DNA from: an uncultured Oscillospiraceae bacterium
Lineage (GTDB): Bacteria > Bacillota > Clostridia > Oscillospirales > Acutalibacteraceae
NCBI GenBank assembly: GCA_910588935.1
Contig: CAJUSM010000005.1
Location: forward strand, 4,189-68,188
Direction: 5' to 3'
DNA length: 64,000 bases
Made by a program: the position numbers and the translations under genes. This document shows positions 19,717-28,793 of the stretch, piece after piece (the first letter of the stretch is position 1; each line of letters starts with the position of its first letter). The notes beneath the pieces are model-generated. The model worked only from the letters and a program-made list of their open reading frames with translations. It searched no databases and was not told where the DNA came from.

Positions 19717-19923
19717 AGCCGGAGGGGCGTGAGAGGCAAATCTGTCGATTCTCTTACGATTCGCAGGTCCGCCTTGCGCGGGACCCGTTTTTTCTGTAAA
19801 ATAACAAATTAGGAAACCAGCCGTGGTTTTTTTATGGAGTGGTTTTACGCTTACCACAGAAGGCGCTCCTCTTTTTGGCTGGCTGAATGAAATTTGGGAA
19901 TTGAGAAGGGAGATCATTTTAGT
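19717..19923 (+). other. Structured 5' leader of the ABC exporter operon
   Basis: About 200 nt between the promoter and the ABC ATPase start hold no gene. A stem CGTGAGAG/CTCTTACG (about 19728-19759) is followed by a GGTCC/GGACC hairpin and a T-run (about 19766-19797), which could be an attenuator. A further TGGT/ACCA pairing lies near 19823-19857. No known riboswitch class was recognised. Confidence 0.35.
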
Positions 19924-20637
19924 ATGCTTTCAATTAGCGGCGTTACCAAAAAGTACGGCAAGACCATTGCCAACGACAATATTAGCTTTGCTGTGGGTGA
20001 CGGTCAAATCGGCATCCTCTTGGGCCCAAACGGCGCGGGAAAATCCACCATTATCAAGTGCATTACCGGCTTGCTCCGCTTTACCGGGCGCATTGAGATC
20101 AACGGGTGCCTGAACACCTCGCAGGAGGCCAAGCGCCAGCTAGGTTATATTCCGGAGATTCCCGCGGTTTATGACCTGCTCACTGTTTCCGAGCATCTGG
20201 AATTTATCCGCCGGGCCTATAAGGAGTACGACGAGGCTTACTCCCAGCGGCTGCTGGAACGGCTGGAGCTGTGGGAGAAAAGGGATAAGCTGGGCAAGGA
20301 GCTTTCCAAAGGAATGCAGCAAAAGCTCTCCATTTGCTGCGCCCTGTGCCACAAGCCCCAGGTAGCTGTGTTCGATGAACCTATGGTGGGCTTAGACCCC
20401 CATGCCATTAAAGAGCTGAAAAATATCTTTCGGGAGCTAAAGGCCTCCGGCGTCTCTATTCTGATCAGTACCCATATGATCGACTCGGTGGAAGACTACT
20501 GGGACCAGGCCAATATTATGATGAACGGCCGCTTTGCCGCCACCATGGCAAACAACGGCGGCGAGAACCAAAGCCTGGAGGAGCTGTTCTTCCAGATTAC
20601 CGAGGGCGGCGCCCCGGAAGGGGGCGCGGCAAAATGA
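19924..20637 (+). CDS. ABC transporter ATP-binding protein
   Basis: A 237-residue nucleotide-binding subunit. Walker A GPNGAGKS (near 36-43), signature LSKGMQQKL, Walker B VAVFDEP and the switch histidine STH are all in place. The signature motif LSKGM is of the type used by small export ATPases (EcsA/CcmA-like). The ATG at 19924 after GAAGGGAGA is preferred over the TTG at 19894. It overlaps the permease gene by 4 bp; the two form a two-gene exporter. Confidence 0.9.
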   Translation: MLSISGVTKKYGKTIANDNISFAVGDGQIGILLGPNGAGKSTIIKCITGLLRFTGRIEINGCLNTSQEAKRQLGYIPEIPAVYDLLTVSEHLEFIRRAYKEYDEAYSQRLLERLELWEKRDKLGKELSKGMQQKLSICCALCHKPQVAVFDEPMVGLDPHAIKELKNIFRELKASGVSILISTHMIDSVEDYWDQANIMMNGRFAATMANNGGENQSLEELFFQITEGGAPEGGAAK

Positions 20638-22265
20638 AAAGCCCCCTGATCTATCTTACCGTAATCAAGCTGAAAAACCAGCTGAAAGAGTCTATTCGCC
20701 ACCCCTCCCGGCTGATTTACGGGGTGTTTCTTGTGGCAATGCTGGTGCTTGTTGTTGTTAGCGGCAATGTGGAGGGAGAAATGGACCTGCGCCCTCTCTC
20801 TGAGCTGACGGCTATTATGGTGCTTTTCTACAGCATGATGTTTTTGTTCTCGTTTATGAACGGCGTAAACGGCGGGGCAGGGAATTACCCCATGTTTACC
20901 CTTTCCGATGTGAGCATTCTGTTTCCCTCTCCCCTGCGGCCAAACAAGGTGTTGGCCTACGGCCTGTTCCGCCAGTTGGGGCTCTCCCTGCTTATGGGCT
21001 TTTTCCTATTGTTCCAGTACAGCTGGCTTCACAGGGCCTATGGCCTGGAATACGCCCATTTGCTGCTGATTGTGGCTGGCTACGCCCTGAGCCTGTTTTT
21101 AGGCCAGGTATGCGCCATGGCCGCCTATACCCGCACCAGCGGCAACGACAGCGCCAGGCAGGCGATAAAATATACTGTTTATGGCCTTGCCATTGCCTTT
21201 GTGGCTTGGATGCTATGGAGCGCTATGCCTGCCGGGCTGTTCTCCGGCCAGGGCCTTTCCACTTTGGATACTATGGAAGTTGTGGAAAAAGGGGCGGCCT
21301 TCCTCAGCACGGTGGGGGTTTACTTCCCAGTATCTGGCTGGGCGGCAGGCTTTATTGGGGGCCTGCTTGCCGGAGACTATGCCAGGGTGGGGATTAGCCT
21401 TGCCCTAATGGTTGCCACATTTGGGATTATGCTTTTGCTGGTTATAAAAAACAAGAACAATTATTACGAGGATGTGCTCCAGACCGCGGAGACGGCCCAG
21501 TCGGCCATTACTGCCAAAAAGGAGGGCCAACCCGCGGAGGTGGTCCCAAAGAAAGTGCGGGTAGGCAAAACCGGGCTGAATCAAGGCACAGGGGCTGGGG
21601 TAATCTTTTTTAAGCATATGGTAGAAAACCGCAGGTCCGGGGTGTTTCTGTTCTCTAAGATGACGGTAATCTTTATGGCAATTATCATTGGCACAGCTTT
21701 CGTTTATGGCCAGATTTTCAGCGAAGAAGAGGGCAAGGCGGCGCTGGTGGCCCTGTTTGCCATGAGCACCTATATGCAGATGTTCTCCGAGGGCATGGGC
21801 CGGTTTAGCTGGGAGCTGAGCAAGCCTTACCTGTATCTTATCCCCGAGCCGCCCTTTAAAAAGCTGCTGATGGCCACAGCGGAAACCCTGCTGGCCGACT
21901 GCCTTGAGGCGGTGGTCATTTATGTGCCGGTGTCGGCCATTCTGGGGCTGGACCCTCTCACCTGTGTGCTATGCATCCTGGCCCGCATTTCCTTTGCCCT
22001 GCTGTTCACCTCTGGGAACATTATGGTGGAGCGGGTGTTCGGCACTGTGCGGTCGAAAGGCCTTATGCTGTTTTTCTACTTTATCGCCCTAATCCTTTTG
22101 GCGCTGCCTGGGCTTGGGCTGGGGTTAGGGCTTAACATTTCGGGGATTCTGCCAGGTTCGGCAGGTACTTTGCTGGGCATAATAGCGGGGAATATTCCGG
22201 TGGCGTTAATTGTTATGTTCCTGTGCCGGAACCTGCTGCAGTACGCGGAGCTAAACGGCAAATAG
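20634..22265 (+). CDS. ABC exporter membrane subunit
   Basis: A 543-residue polytopic membrane protein with roughly ten to twelve hydrophobic segments. A central soluble stretch (about 275-310, Lys/Glu/Val-rich) divides it in two halves. The overall layout, including NGVNGGAGNYPMFTLSDVSILFPSPL near residue 80 (read in parts), fits the putative ABC-exporter family found in Clostridia next to an EcsA-like ATPase. The substrate is unknown. Translation is coupled to the ATPase gene by an ATGA overlap. Confidence 0.78.
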   Translation: MKSPLIYLTVIKLKNQLKESIRHPSRLIYGVFLVAMLVLVVVSGNVEGEMDLRPLSELTAIMVLFYSMMFLFSFMNGVNGGAGNYPMFTLSDVSILFPSPLRPNKVLAYGLFRQLGLSLLMGFFLLFQYSWLHRAYGLEYAHLLLIVAGYALSLFLGQVCAMAAYTRTSGNDSARQAIKYTVYGLAIAFVAWMLWSAMPAGLFSGQGLSTLDTMEVVEKGAAFLSTVGVYFPVSGWAAGFIGGLLAGDYARVGISLALMVATFGIMLLLVIKNKNNYYEDVLQTAETAQSAITAKKEGQPAEVVPKKVRVGKTGLNQGTGAGVIFFKHMVENRRSGVFLFSKMTVIFMAIIIGTAFVYGQIFSEEEGKAALVALFAMSTYMQMFSEGMGRFSWELSKPYLYLIPEPPFKKLLMATAETLLADCLEAVVIYVPVSAILGLDPLTCVLCILARISFALLFTSGNIMVERVFGTVRSKGLMLFFYFIALILLALPGLGLGLGLNISGILPGSAGTLLGIIAGNIPVALIVMFLCRNLLQYAELNGK

Positions 22266-22386
22266 TCTGCCAAAGCCAGAGCAACTATAGCTCATGTGGT
22301 TCAGAGGCAACAAAGCTGCTTTTGAACTGGCGGCTATGCCGCCTAATGGAGAATCGGCAGATACCGATTGTGTTTACCATAAACTG

Positions 22387-22434
22387 AAAAAAACCGCTTG
22401 GGCGGGCCTTTCCAGGCTCATCCAGCGGTTTTTT
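22387..22434. terminator. Bidirectional terminator between convergent genes
   Basis: AAAAAACCGCT and AGCGGTTTTTT arms flank a 27-nt partly paired interior. It separates the ABC exporter unit (plus) from the uridine kinase gene (minus). Confidence 0.8.
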
Positions 22435-22467
22435 GGCGTTTTCTCTTGACCTTTTCCACCAACTATA

Positions 22468-23043
22468 TTATGATAGATTTCTCTGAACAGCGTGACGGAT
22501 GTGCCGGGCAAGCACCTGGTTTGCTAGGTCTGAGGGGGAGGAGCCGTTTAAAATAAGATCTGCCCGCCATTTGGTGGGTTCAATATACTGCTGGTGGCGG
22601 TAGCGCACCATGTCCAGGTAAACCTGGGCGATTTCATCAAAACCCAGGCCCCGCTGGGTCATGTTTCGCTTTAGCCGGCGCACAATCCGTTCATCGGCCT
22701 GGCAGTCTATAAAGAGCTTTAAGTCCAGCTGCTCGTACAGCCAGTCGTACCACAGGGCGAAAAGCCCCTCCACCAGAACGAGGGCTTGCCCTTGGGCCAC
22801 GGCCTGGGCCAGGTCCTCTTTTAGCTGCGGGTGATCAATGGTTTCGGGGCAGTTGTCGTCGTAATACTCTATACCGGTAACGTGAGCCTGGGCCTTGGGG
22901 CGGGTGGAGTCAGGCTTAAAATAGCTATCCATGTGGAATACTTGGGGGTGTAGGTCAGAAAGCTGGGTTTCCAGCCAGGCGGCAAAGGTGGATTTTCCGC
23001 TGGCGGTGCCCCCGGATATGCCAATTATGTAGGGTTTGCGCAT
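22468..23043 (-). CDS. Uridine kinase-like P-loop kinase
   Basis: A 191-residue cytosolic kinase of the uridine kinase/phosphoribulokinase superfamily. Walker A GGTASGKST is at residues 11-19. HMDSYFKPD and YYDDNCPETIDHP resemble the substrate-binding region of uridine kinases (DxYY... NFDHP), and a lid-like region RLKRNMTQRG follows. Slightly shorter than Udk (about 207). Phosphorylation of uridine/cytidine is the likely role, but the divergent substrate loop leaves other small molecules possible. ATG after AAGGAGG. Confidence 0.8.
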   Translation of the reverse strand: MRKPYIIGISGGTASGKSTFAAWLETQLSDLHPQVFHMDSYFKPDSTRPKAQAHVTGIEYYDDNCPETIDHPQLKEDLAQAVAQGQALVLVEGLFALWYDWLYEQLDLKLFIDCQADERIVRRLKRNMTQRGLGFDEIAQVYLDMVRYRHQQYIEPTKWRADLILNGSSPSDLANQVLARHIRHAVQRNLS

Positions 23044-23076
23044 GGTGAGCCTCCTTATGGGGTGGTGTTTGAGATG

Positions 23077-23082
23077 ATTATA
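23077..23082 (-). promoter_or_regulatory. Putative -10 element of the uridine kinase gene
   Basis: TATAAT on the minus strand about 35 bp upstream of the start. A TTGCGC lies 18 bp further out as a weak -35. Confidence 0.4.
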
Positions 23083-23278
23083 CTATAGAATGCAGGTAGA
23101 GCGCAAGCAAATGCCAATAGAAGCGGGAAAAAGCAGCTTTCAGGGGCTGGCGGGCGCGGAAGGATAGGGCCACGGCTTGGCACTGCCAGGCCTGCCACAC
23201 TTTGTTAAGAAGGATCCTGATATCGTGATCCGGAATTTTTGTTATTTGGACACCTAAAGGAAGAAAAGGAGTGATTGG

Positions 23279-24538
23279 ATGTTTGAAAATGAACAGACCC
23301 AGGAGCGGGCTTTGCTAGTTTCTTTGGATACGGGTGAGTATGACGTGGAGGCCTCTTTGGCGGAACTGGAAGAACTGACCAAAAGTGCCGGGGCAGACCC
23401 TGCCTTTACCTTAACCCAGAAGCGCCCCGCCCCCGACCCCGCCACCTGCCTGGGCTCCGGTATGGCCCAGGAGGCCGGGGACCTGGTGAAGCGGGAGGCG
23501 CTGGACCTGGCTATTTTCGACCGGGAGCTGAGCCCTACCCAGATTCGGAACCTGGAAAAGCTGTTTGGCGTTCGGGTTATCGACCGCACTACCTTAATTC
23601 TGGATATTTTTGCCCAACGTGCCCGCAGCAGGGAGGGCCAGCTCCAGGTGGAGCTGGCTCAGCTGCGGTATATGCTCCCCCGGCTGGCTGGTCAGGGCAC
23701 CGCCCTTTCTCGGCTGGGCGGCGGCATTGGCACTAGGGGCCCTGGCGAGACAAAGCTGGAAACCGACCGAAGGCACATCCGCCGGCGCATTGGGAACCTG
23801 AAGGAACAGCTGGCAGATTCCCAAGCCGCCCGGGAGATTACCGAAAAAAGGCGGAAGAAAAACTCTGTGGTTACCGTGGCTTTGGTTGGCTATACAAATG
23901 CGGGTAAGTCCACCCTGATGAACCGGCTAACCCAGGCCGGGGTGCTGGCGGAGGACAAACTTTTCGCCACCCTGGATCCCACCGCCCGGGCCCTAAAGCT
24001 GCCTAGCGGCAAAAATGTTATGCTCATTGATACAGTGGGCCTTATCCGCCGACTGCCCCACCATCTGGTAGAGGCCTTTCAATCTACCCTGGAGCAGGCG
24101 GCTAACGCGGATATTTTGCTGAATATTTGCGATGCCTCCAGCCTGGAGGCCAGGGAGCACCTGGCGGTAACAGAGGAGCTGCTGCGCAGCTTGGGCAGCG
24201 GGGACCGGCCGGTGATCCCGGTGCTGAACAAATGGGACGCGGTGGAGGATGAGGAAAACGCGCCCCGGCTTCCTGGGGCAGTAAGAATCAGCGCCCTGAA
24301 TGGGGAAGGCATTGACCGGTTGCTCCAGGCAGTGGAGGAAAACCTGCCGGAAAAGACCTTTGAGGCAGAGCTGCTGTTCCCCTTTGCCAAAACCGGCTTG
24401 GCCGCCAGGCTTCGGGAAGAGGGGGCGGTGCTTAGGGAGGAGTATACAGAGAAGGGCCTGCGGGTTACGGCCAGAGTGGACCAGCGCCTATATGGCCCGG
24501 TAAAAGACTTTGATATGAACCACATGGAAGAGGAGTGA
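23279..24538 (+). CDS. hflX: GTPase HflX (ribosome-associated)
   Basis: A 419-residue Obg-superfamily GTPase that binds and rescues stalled or hibernating ribosomes. The N-terminal HflX domain (about 1-190) contains GSGMAQEAGDL and GGGIGTRGPGETKLETDRR. The G domain shows G1 GYTNAGKST, G3 DTVGLIRRLPH and G4 NKWD. It carries a C-terminal extension. The ATG at 23279 follows AAAGGAG. It is followed after 6 bp by an uncharacterised gene. Confidence 0.93.
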   Translation: MFENEQTQERALLVSLDTGEYDVEASLAELEELTKSAGADPAFTLTQKRPAPDPATCLGSGMAQEAGDLVKREALDLAIFDRELSPTQIRNLEKLFGVRVIDRTTLILDIFAQRARSREGQLQVELAQLRYMLPRLAGQGTALSRLGGGIGTRGPGETKLETDRRHIRRRIGNLKEQLADSQAAREITEKRRKKNSVVTVALVGYTNAGKSTLMNRLTQAGVLAEDKLFATLDPTARALKLPSGKNVMLIDTVGLIRRLPHHLVEAFQSTLEQAANADILLNICDASSLEAREHLAVTEELLRSLGSGDRPVIPVLNKWDAVEDEENAPRLPGAVRISALNGEGIDRLLQAVEENLPEKTFEAELLFPFAKTGLAARLREEGAVLREEYTEKGLRVTARVDQRLYGPVKDFDMNHMEEE

Positions 24539-24544
24539 TCTGCT

Positions 24545-25117
24545 ATGTTCTATCACGCAAGCCCGGTTCATTGTATAGAAATTTTGGAGCCAAGGGCCTC
24601 CAACCATGGAACGCCCCAGGTGTACCTCTCTAAAAAGCGGGAGAATGTGCTGCCTTACCTTTCCAATGCGGTGGAGAAGTACTGCAGGGAAACCGGCTTT
24701 GCCCAGGAGGGCCCCTGGCATAAGTGGGGAAGCTATGGGTTCCAGGCAGGAAAGCTCTGTCTGGATGAATACTATCCCAACGCCCTGCGGGATACTTATG
24801 CAGGGGTTTCTGGGTATATCTACTGTGTAGAGTCTGTTCCAGGGGGAGAGCCTATGGCGGATATCCCTGGCGGGGTGGCCACCAGAGAGCCTGTGCCCGT
24901 GGCTGGCTGCGAGTTTGTCCCCGATGCGCTGGAGGCAATCCTCGCGGCAGAGGAGGCAGGGCAGCTGGCAATCCGCTGGTACCATCAGCTCCCAGAAGAA
25001 ATGCTCCGGTGGATTGAGGCCAGCATCCGGCAGGAATATATTTCACAGGACAGCTCCCCTAAGTACCGGCACTTTTTAAAGGGCAAGTTCCCTGAAATTA
25101 CGGCTGGGCTGGGATAA
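24545..25117 (+). CDS. Uncharacterised protein of a YH(G/A)S-type family
   Basis: A 190-residue soluble protein that I do not recognise by function. It begins MFYHASPVHCIEILEPRAS, then HGTPQVYLSKKRENVLPYLS. Such YHxS...PxVYLS openings are shared by a family of clostridial hypothetical proteins and recall the first strand of ADP-ribosyltransferase-like folds (Arg/His-Ser-Glu types), but I cannot identify a complete catalytic set. There is no signal peptide or membrane segment. The gene starts 6 bp after hflX and probably shares its transcript. Confidence 0.7.
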   Translation: MFYHASPVHCIEILEPRASNHGTPQVYLSKKRENVLPYLSNAVEKYCRETGFAQEGPWHKWGSYGFQAGKLCLDEYYPNALRDTYAGVSGYIYCVESVPGGEPMADIPGGVATREPVPVAGCEFVPDALEAILAAEEAGQLAIRWYHQLPEEMLRWIEASIRQEYISQDSSPKYRHFLKGKFPEITAGLG

Positions 25118-25156
25118 AATGCATACATATTCCATTAAAATGAATATTTATGCAAA
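25118..25156 (+). promoter_or_regulatory. Tandem ARG boxes (ArgR operators) upstream of argG
   Basis: Two ARG-box-like sequences: TGCATACATATTCC (25120-25133) and TGAATATTTATGCA (25141-25154), against the consensus TGAATWWWWATTCA. Taken as 18-bp boxes (25118-25135, 25139-25156) they are separated by 3 bp, the usual arrangement for an ArgR hexamer. They lie just upstream of the argG promoter. argR is present at 55702-56157. Confidence 0.7.
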
Positions 25157-25163
25157 AATCCTC

Positions 25164-25191
25164 TTGATTTTCAGGGGATTGGGTGTATAAT
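25164..25191 (+). promoter_or_regulatory. argG promoter
   Basis: TTGATT (25164-25169) and TATAAT (25186-25191) with 16-bp spacing, directly downstream of the ARG boxes. Bound ArgR could block polymerase here. Confidence 0.65.
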
Positions 25192-25292
25192 GGAAGGCAG
25201 AGAAGGGAAACGGCAGAAAGCTTTCCCATAGCATTGGCGGAACCATACAAAAAATATATATGAAACCAATTAAGGAAAGGACGATTTGTAAA

Positions 25293-26519
25293 ATGGCAAA
25301 CGAAATAAAAAAGGTTGTGCTGGCTTATTCTGGCGGCCTAGATACCTCAATCATTATTCCTTGGCTTAAGGAGAATTACAACAACTGCGAGGTAATTGCT
25401 GTTTCTGGCGACGTAGGCCAGGGCACCGAGCTGGACGGCCTGGAGGAAAAGGCCAAAAAGACCGGCGCCTCTAAGCTTTATGTGCTGGACCTGAAAGAGG
25501 AGTTTGTGCAGGACTATGTATACCCCACCTTGAAGGCTGGGGCGATTTATGAGAATAAGTATTTGCTTGGCACCTCCTTTGCCCGGCCTATTATTGCCAA
25601 GGGCATTGTGGAAATTGCCAAGAAAGAGGGAGCGGACGCCATCTGCCACGGCTGCACAGGCAAGGGCAACGACCAAGTGCGTTTTGAGCTGGCCATTAAG
25701 GCCTTTGCCCCAGATATGAAGATTATTGCCCCCTGGCGCATTTGGGATATAAAGTCTCGCGAGGAAGAAATTGCATACGCGGAAGCCCACAATATCCCCC
25801 TGAAAATTAACAGGGAAACCAACTACTCCAAAGATAAGAACCTGTGGCATCTCTCCCACGAGGGCCTGGACCTGGAAAATCCCGGAAACGAGCCTCAGTA
25901 CCAAAAGCCCGGCTTTCTGGAGCTGGGGGTTGCCCCAGAGCAGGCCCCGGACGAGCCTGCCTACCTAACCCTGCATTTTGAAAAGGGCGTGCCCACCTTG
26001 CTGGACGGCCAGGCCCTGAACGGCGTTCAGATGGTGGAAAAGCTCAACGAGCTGGGCGGCAAAAACGGTATTGGCTTGGCGGATATCATCGAAAACCGCT
26101 TGGTGGGCATGAAGTCCCGGGGCGTGTACGAAACTCCCGGCGGCACAATCTTGTACCATGCCCACAACAAGCTGGAGGAGCTGTGCCTGGATAAGGAGAC
26201 CTATCATTACAAGCAGCAGGTGGCTTTAAAGTTTGCGGATTTGGTATATAACGGCCAGTGGTATACCCCCCTGCGCCAGGCCCTCTCCGCCTTTGTGGAT
26301 TCCACCCAGGAAACCGTTACCGGCGATGTAAAGCTGAAGCTGTACAAGGGCAATATAATTGACGCCGGGGTGACCGCCCCTTATTCGCTATATGATGAGG
26401 AGATTGCCACCTTTGATGAGGACGAGGTTTATAATCAGGCGGATTCCGCTGGGTTCATCAACCTCTTTGGGCTGCCCATTAAGGTGCAGGCCAAGAAGGG
26501 CCTAACCTACGACAAATGA
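25293..26519 (+). CDS. argG: Argininosuccinate synthase
   Basis: Joins citrulline and aspartate with ATP to give argininosuccinate, the seventh step of arginine synthesis. The 408-residue product has the PP-loop AYSGGLDTS (about residues 10-18), GNDQVRFE, and the substrate-binding [16 protein letters not shown] region (read in parts). The ATG at 25293 with GGAAAGGA upstream is preferred over the ATG at 25260. It is the first gene of the arginine cluster; argH follows after one NUDIX gene. Confidence 0.96.
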   Translation: MANEIKKVVLAYSGGLDTSIIIPWLKENYNNCEVIAVSGDVGQGTELDGLEEKAKKTGASKLYVLDLKEEFVQDYVYPTLKAGAIYENKYLLGTSFARPIIAKGIVEIAKKEGADAICHGCTGKGNDQVRFELAIKAFAPDMKIIAPWRIWDIKSREEEIAYAEAHNIPLKINRETNYSKDKNLWHLSHEGLDLENPGNEPQYQKPGFLELGVAPEQAPDEPAYLTLHFEKGVPTLLDGQALNGVQMVEKLNELGGKNGIGLADIIENRLVGMKSRGVYETPGGTILYHAHNKLEELCLDKETYHYKQQVALKFADLVYNGQWYTPLRQALSAFVDSTQETVTGDVKLKLYKGNIIDAGVTAPYSLYDEEIATFDEDEVYNQADSAGFINLFGLPIKVQAKKGLTYDK

Positions 26520-26645
26520 CAGGCGGACTTTGACAAGGATCGGAAATATGTTATTGAGCCCGAATTCCGCCGCAAAGGCCTTATAGAAGGCTGGGGTTCT
26601 ACACATATCAGTACGAAATTGAGAAAACCTCTAAGGTGGGTTAAT

Positions 26646-27200
26646 ATGGAGCAGATCGATATTTATGACCAGTTTGGGGAGCCCACGGGGGTTGTTCGAG
26701 ATAAAGAGGCGCCTTTGGGCCCTGACGAGTACCGCATGGCTGTAGGAATGTGGATTGTAGATAAAAGCGGCAGGCTATTCCTTACCCGCCGCAGCCCGAA
26801 AAAGCGCTATGCTCCAGGCAAATGGGAGAACCCCGCCGGCCATGTGCAGGCGGGGGAAACCCCTATTCACGGGGTGATCCGGGAGCTTTTTGAGGAGACG
26901 GGCCTGACTGTTGCGGAGAGCCAGATCCAGCTGCTGGGCTGCTCCTGCTCCTGGCCCTATTTGGGCCGGGACTATGGGGTATATATGAATGTTAACCTGG
27001 ATGAGGTGCGGTTCCAGAAAGGGGAAACCTGCGGCGCCAAGTGGGTGACCTTTCAGGAGTTTGCACAGATGGCCCAGGCAGGAGAGTTTGCCCCCTCGCT
27101 TACCCGGCATATGCGGGGTTACCGCCAGGCTTTTCTGGAATTCACCGGCAACTCTCACAGCCAGGCCCTGGATTTTCTGATAGGGGAGGAAAACAAATGA
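26646..27200 (+). CDS. NUDIX hydrolase
   Basis: A 184-residue protein with a complete Nudix box: GHVQAGETPIHGVIRELFEETGL (residues about 64-86; G5-E7-REUxEE-U pattern intact). The opening IDIYDQFGEPTGVVRDKEAP resembles IPP-isomerase-like or Orf17/YfcD-type Nudix proteins. It hydrolyses a nucleoside-diphosphate-linked substrate of unknown identity. The ATG at 26646 follows AAGGTGGG. Its stop overlaps the argH start (ATGA), so it is translationally coupled to argH although no arginine role is known. Confidence 0.85.
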   Translation: MEQIDIYDQFGEPTGVVRDKEAPLGPDEYRMAVGMWIVDKSGRLFLTRRSPKKRYAPGKWENPAGHVQAGETPIHGVIRELFEETGLTVAESQIQLLGCSCSWPYLGRDYGVYMNVNLDEVRFQKGETCGAKWVTFQEFAQMAQAGEFAPSLTRHMRGYRQAFLEFTGNSHSQALDFLIGEENK

Positions 27201-28573
27201 AGCTATGGAAAGGCCGTTTTAAAAAGGAGGCCGATCCCAAAACCAACGACTTTAATTCCAGCATTGCCTTTGACAGCCGGATGTACCGGCAGGATATTGA
27301 GGGCAGCATTGCCCACGCCACTATGCTGGGCAAGCAGGGGATCATTGATAAAGAGGAAAGCATGAAGATCTGTGTGGAGCTGGGAAAGCTCCGAGAGGAT
27401 ATAGAGAGCGGGGCCCTGGCCATAGACCCGGACGCCGAGGATATCCACACCTTTGTAGAGCAGGAGCTTACCGCCCGCATTGGCAACGCCGGCAAGCGCC
27501 TGCACACCGGCCGCAGCCGAAACGACCAGGTGGCCCTGGATATCCGCCTGACCCTGCGGGAGGCCTGCCTGGGCTTAAAGGCCCAGCTTCGGGATCTGGT
27601 GCGGGTGCTGGGAGAAAAGGCTCTGGTTTACAAGGCCGCTGTTATGCCTGGCTATACCCACATGCAGCGTGCCCAGCCGGTAACCTTTGGCCACCATTTG
27701 CTGGCCTATGCGGAAATGCTATTGCGGGATATCGGCCGGTTTGACGATGCTCTGAAGCGCATGGATCAGTGCCCTTTGGGCAGCGGCGCCCTGGCTGGCA
27801 CCACCTATCCCCTGGACCGGGAGCTTACCGCCAGCCTGCTGGGATTTTCCGGGCCCACCCAGAACAGTTTGGACGGGGTGTCTGACCGGGACTTCTGCGC
27901 CGAAATCGCCTTTGCGGTTTCCATGGCCATGGTCCACCTCTCTCGCCTGTGCGAGGAGCTAGTGCTGTGGTGCTCTTGGGAATTCCGGTTTATCGAGCTG
28001 GATGACGCTTTCTGTACTGGCTCCAGCATTATGCCCCAAAAGAAAAACCCCGATTTGGCGGAGCTGATTAGAGGAAAATCCGGCCGGGTGTTTGGGGACC
28101 TGACCGCCCTGCTCACCATGATGAAGGGCTTGCCTCTGGCCTATAATAAGGACATGCAGGAGGACAAGGAGGCGGTGTTCGACGCGGTGGATACCCTGAA
28201 GCTGTGCCTGACCCCACTGGCTCCCATGCTGGAAACCATGACTGTGCGAGAGGACAATATGCGCCGGGCGGCGGCAAAGGGCTTTATTAACGCCACAGAC
28301 TGCGCGGATTATTTGGTGTCTCAAAAGGGCCTGCCTTTCCGGGATGCCTATAAGATCACCGGGGAGCTGGTGGCCTTGTGCATCGACCAAGGGTTGACCC
28401 TGGAGGAGCTGCCCCTGGAGGAGTACCAGAAGGTGTGCGAAAGCTTTGACCAAGGGGTATACCAAGCCATTTCCTTAGAGCGGGCCACAGGGGACCGAAA
28501 GGTATTGGGGGGGCCTGCCCCAGAGAATGTGGAAGCCCAGGCTAAGCGGGTGCTGGGTCTGGTGAAGAAATAA
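27197..28573 (+). CDS. argH: Argininosuccinate lyase
   Basis: Splits argininosuccinate into arginine and fumarate, the last step of the pathway. 458 residues. The opening MKLWKGRF is typical, followed by HTGRSRNDQVALD and the fumarase/aspartase signature GSSIMPQKKNPD, which contains the catalytic serine. The ATG at 27197 overlaps the NUDIX stop; a longer in-frame opening from 27041 is not used. Confidence 0.96.
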   Translation: MKLWKGRFKKEADPKTNDFNSSIAFDSRMYRQDIEGSIAHATMLGKQGIIDKEESMKICVELGKLREDIESGALAIDPDAEDIHTFVEQELTARIGNAGKRLHTGRSRNDQVALDIRLTLREACLGLKAQLRDLVRVLGEKALVYKAAVMPGYTHMQRAQPVTFGHHLLAYAEMLLRDIGRFDDALKRMDQCPLGSGALAGTTYPLDRELTASLLGFSGPTQNSLDGVSDRDFCAEIAFAVSMAMVHLSRLCEELVLWCSWEFRFIELDDAFCTGSSIMPQKKNPDLAELIRGKSGRVFGDLTALLTMMKGLPLAYNKDMQEDKEAVFDAVDTLKLCLTPLAPMLETMTVREDNMRRAAAKGFINATDCADYLVSQKGLPFRDAYKITGELVALCIDQGLTLEELPLEEYQKVCESFDQGVYQAISLERATGDRKVLGGPAPENVEAQAKRVLGLVKK

Positions 28574-28793
28574 GGAAAACACAGAATCAGCAGGACAATA
28601 AGAGAAACAGCGTATGTTTAGATGCCAGTACAGCGCCTACCGAAACACTGGCGAAGGCCAAGGGCAAGGGCTTGCCTAGCCCGCCTTTTTCTCACTGAGG
28701 GCGTATAGACTTATTGCGCGGCTTTGCTTCTATCATTTGGCATAACCATACACCACAGCGCCTCGGGGCGCGGGAAAGGAAAGTGTAAATTAT

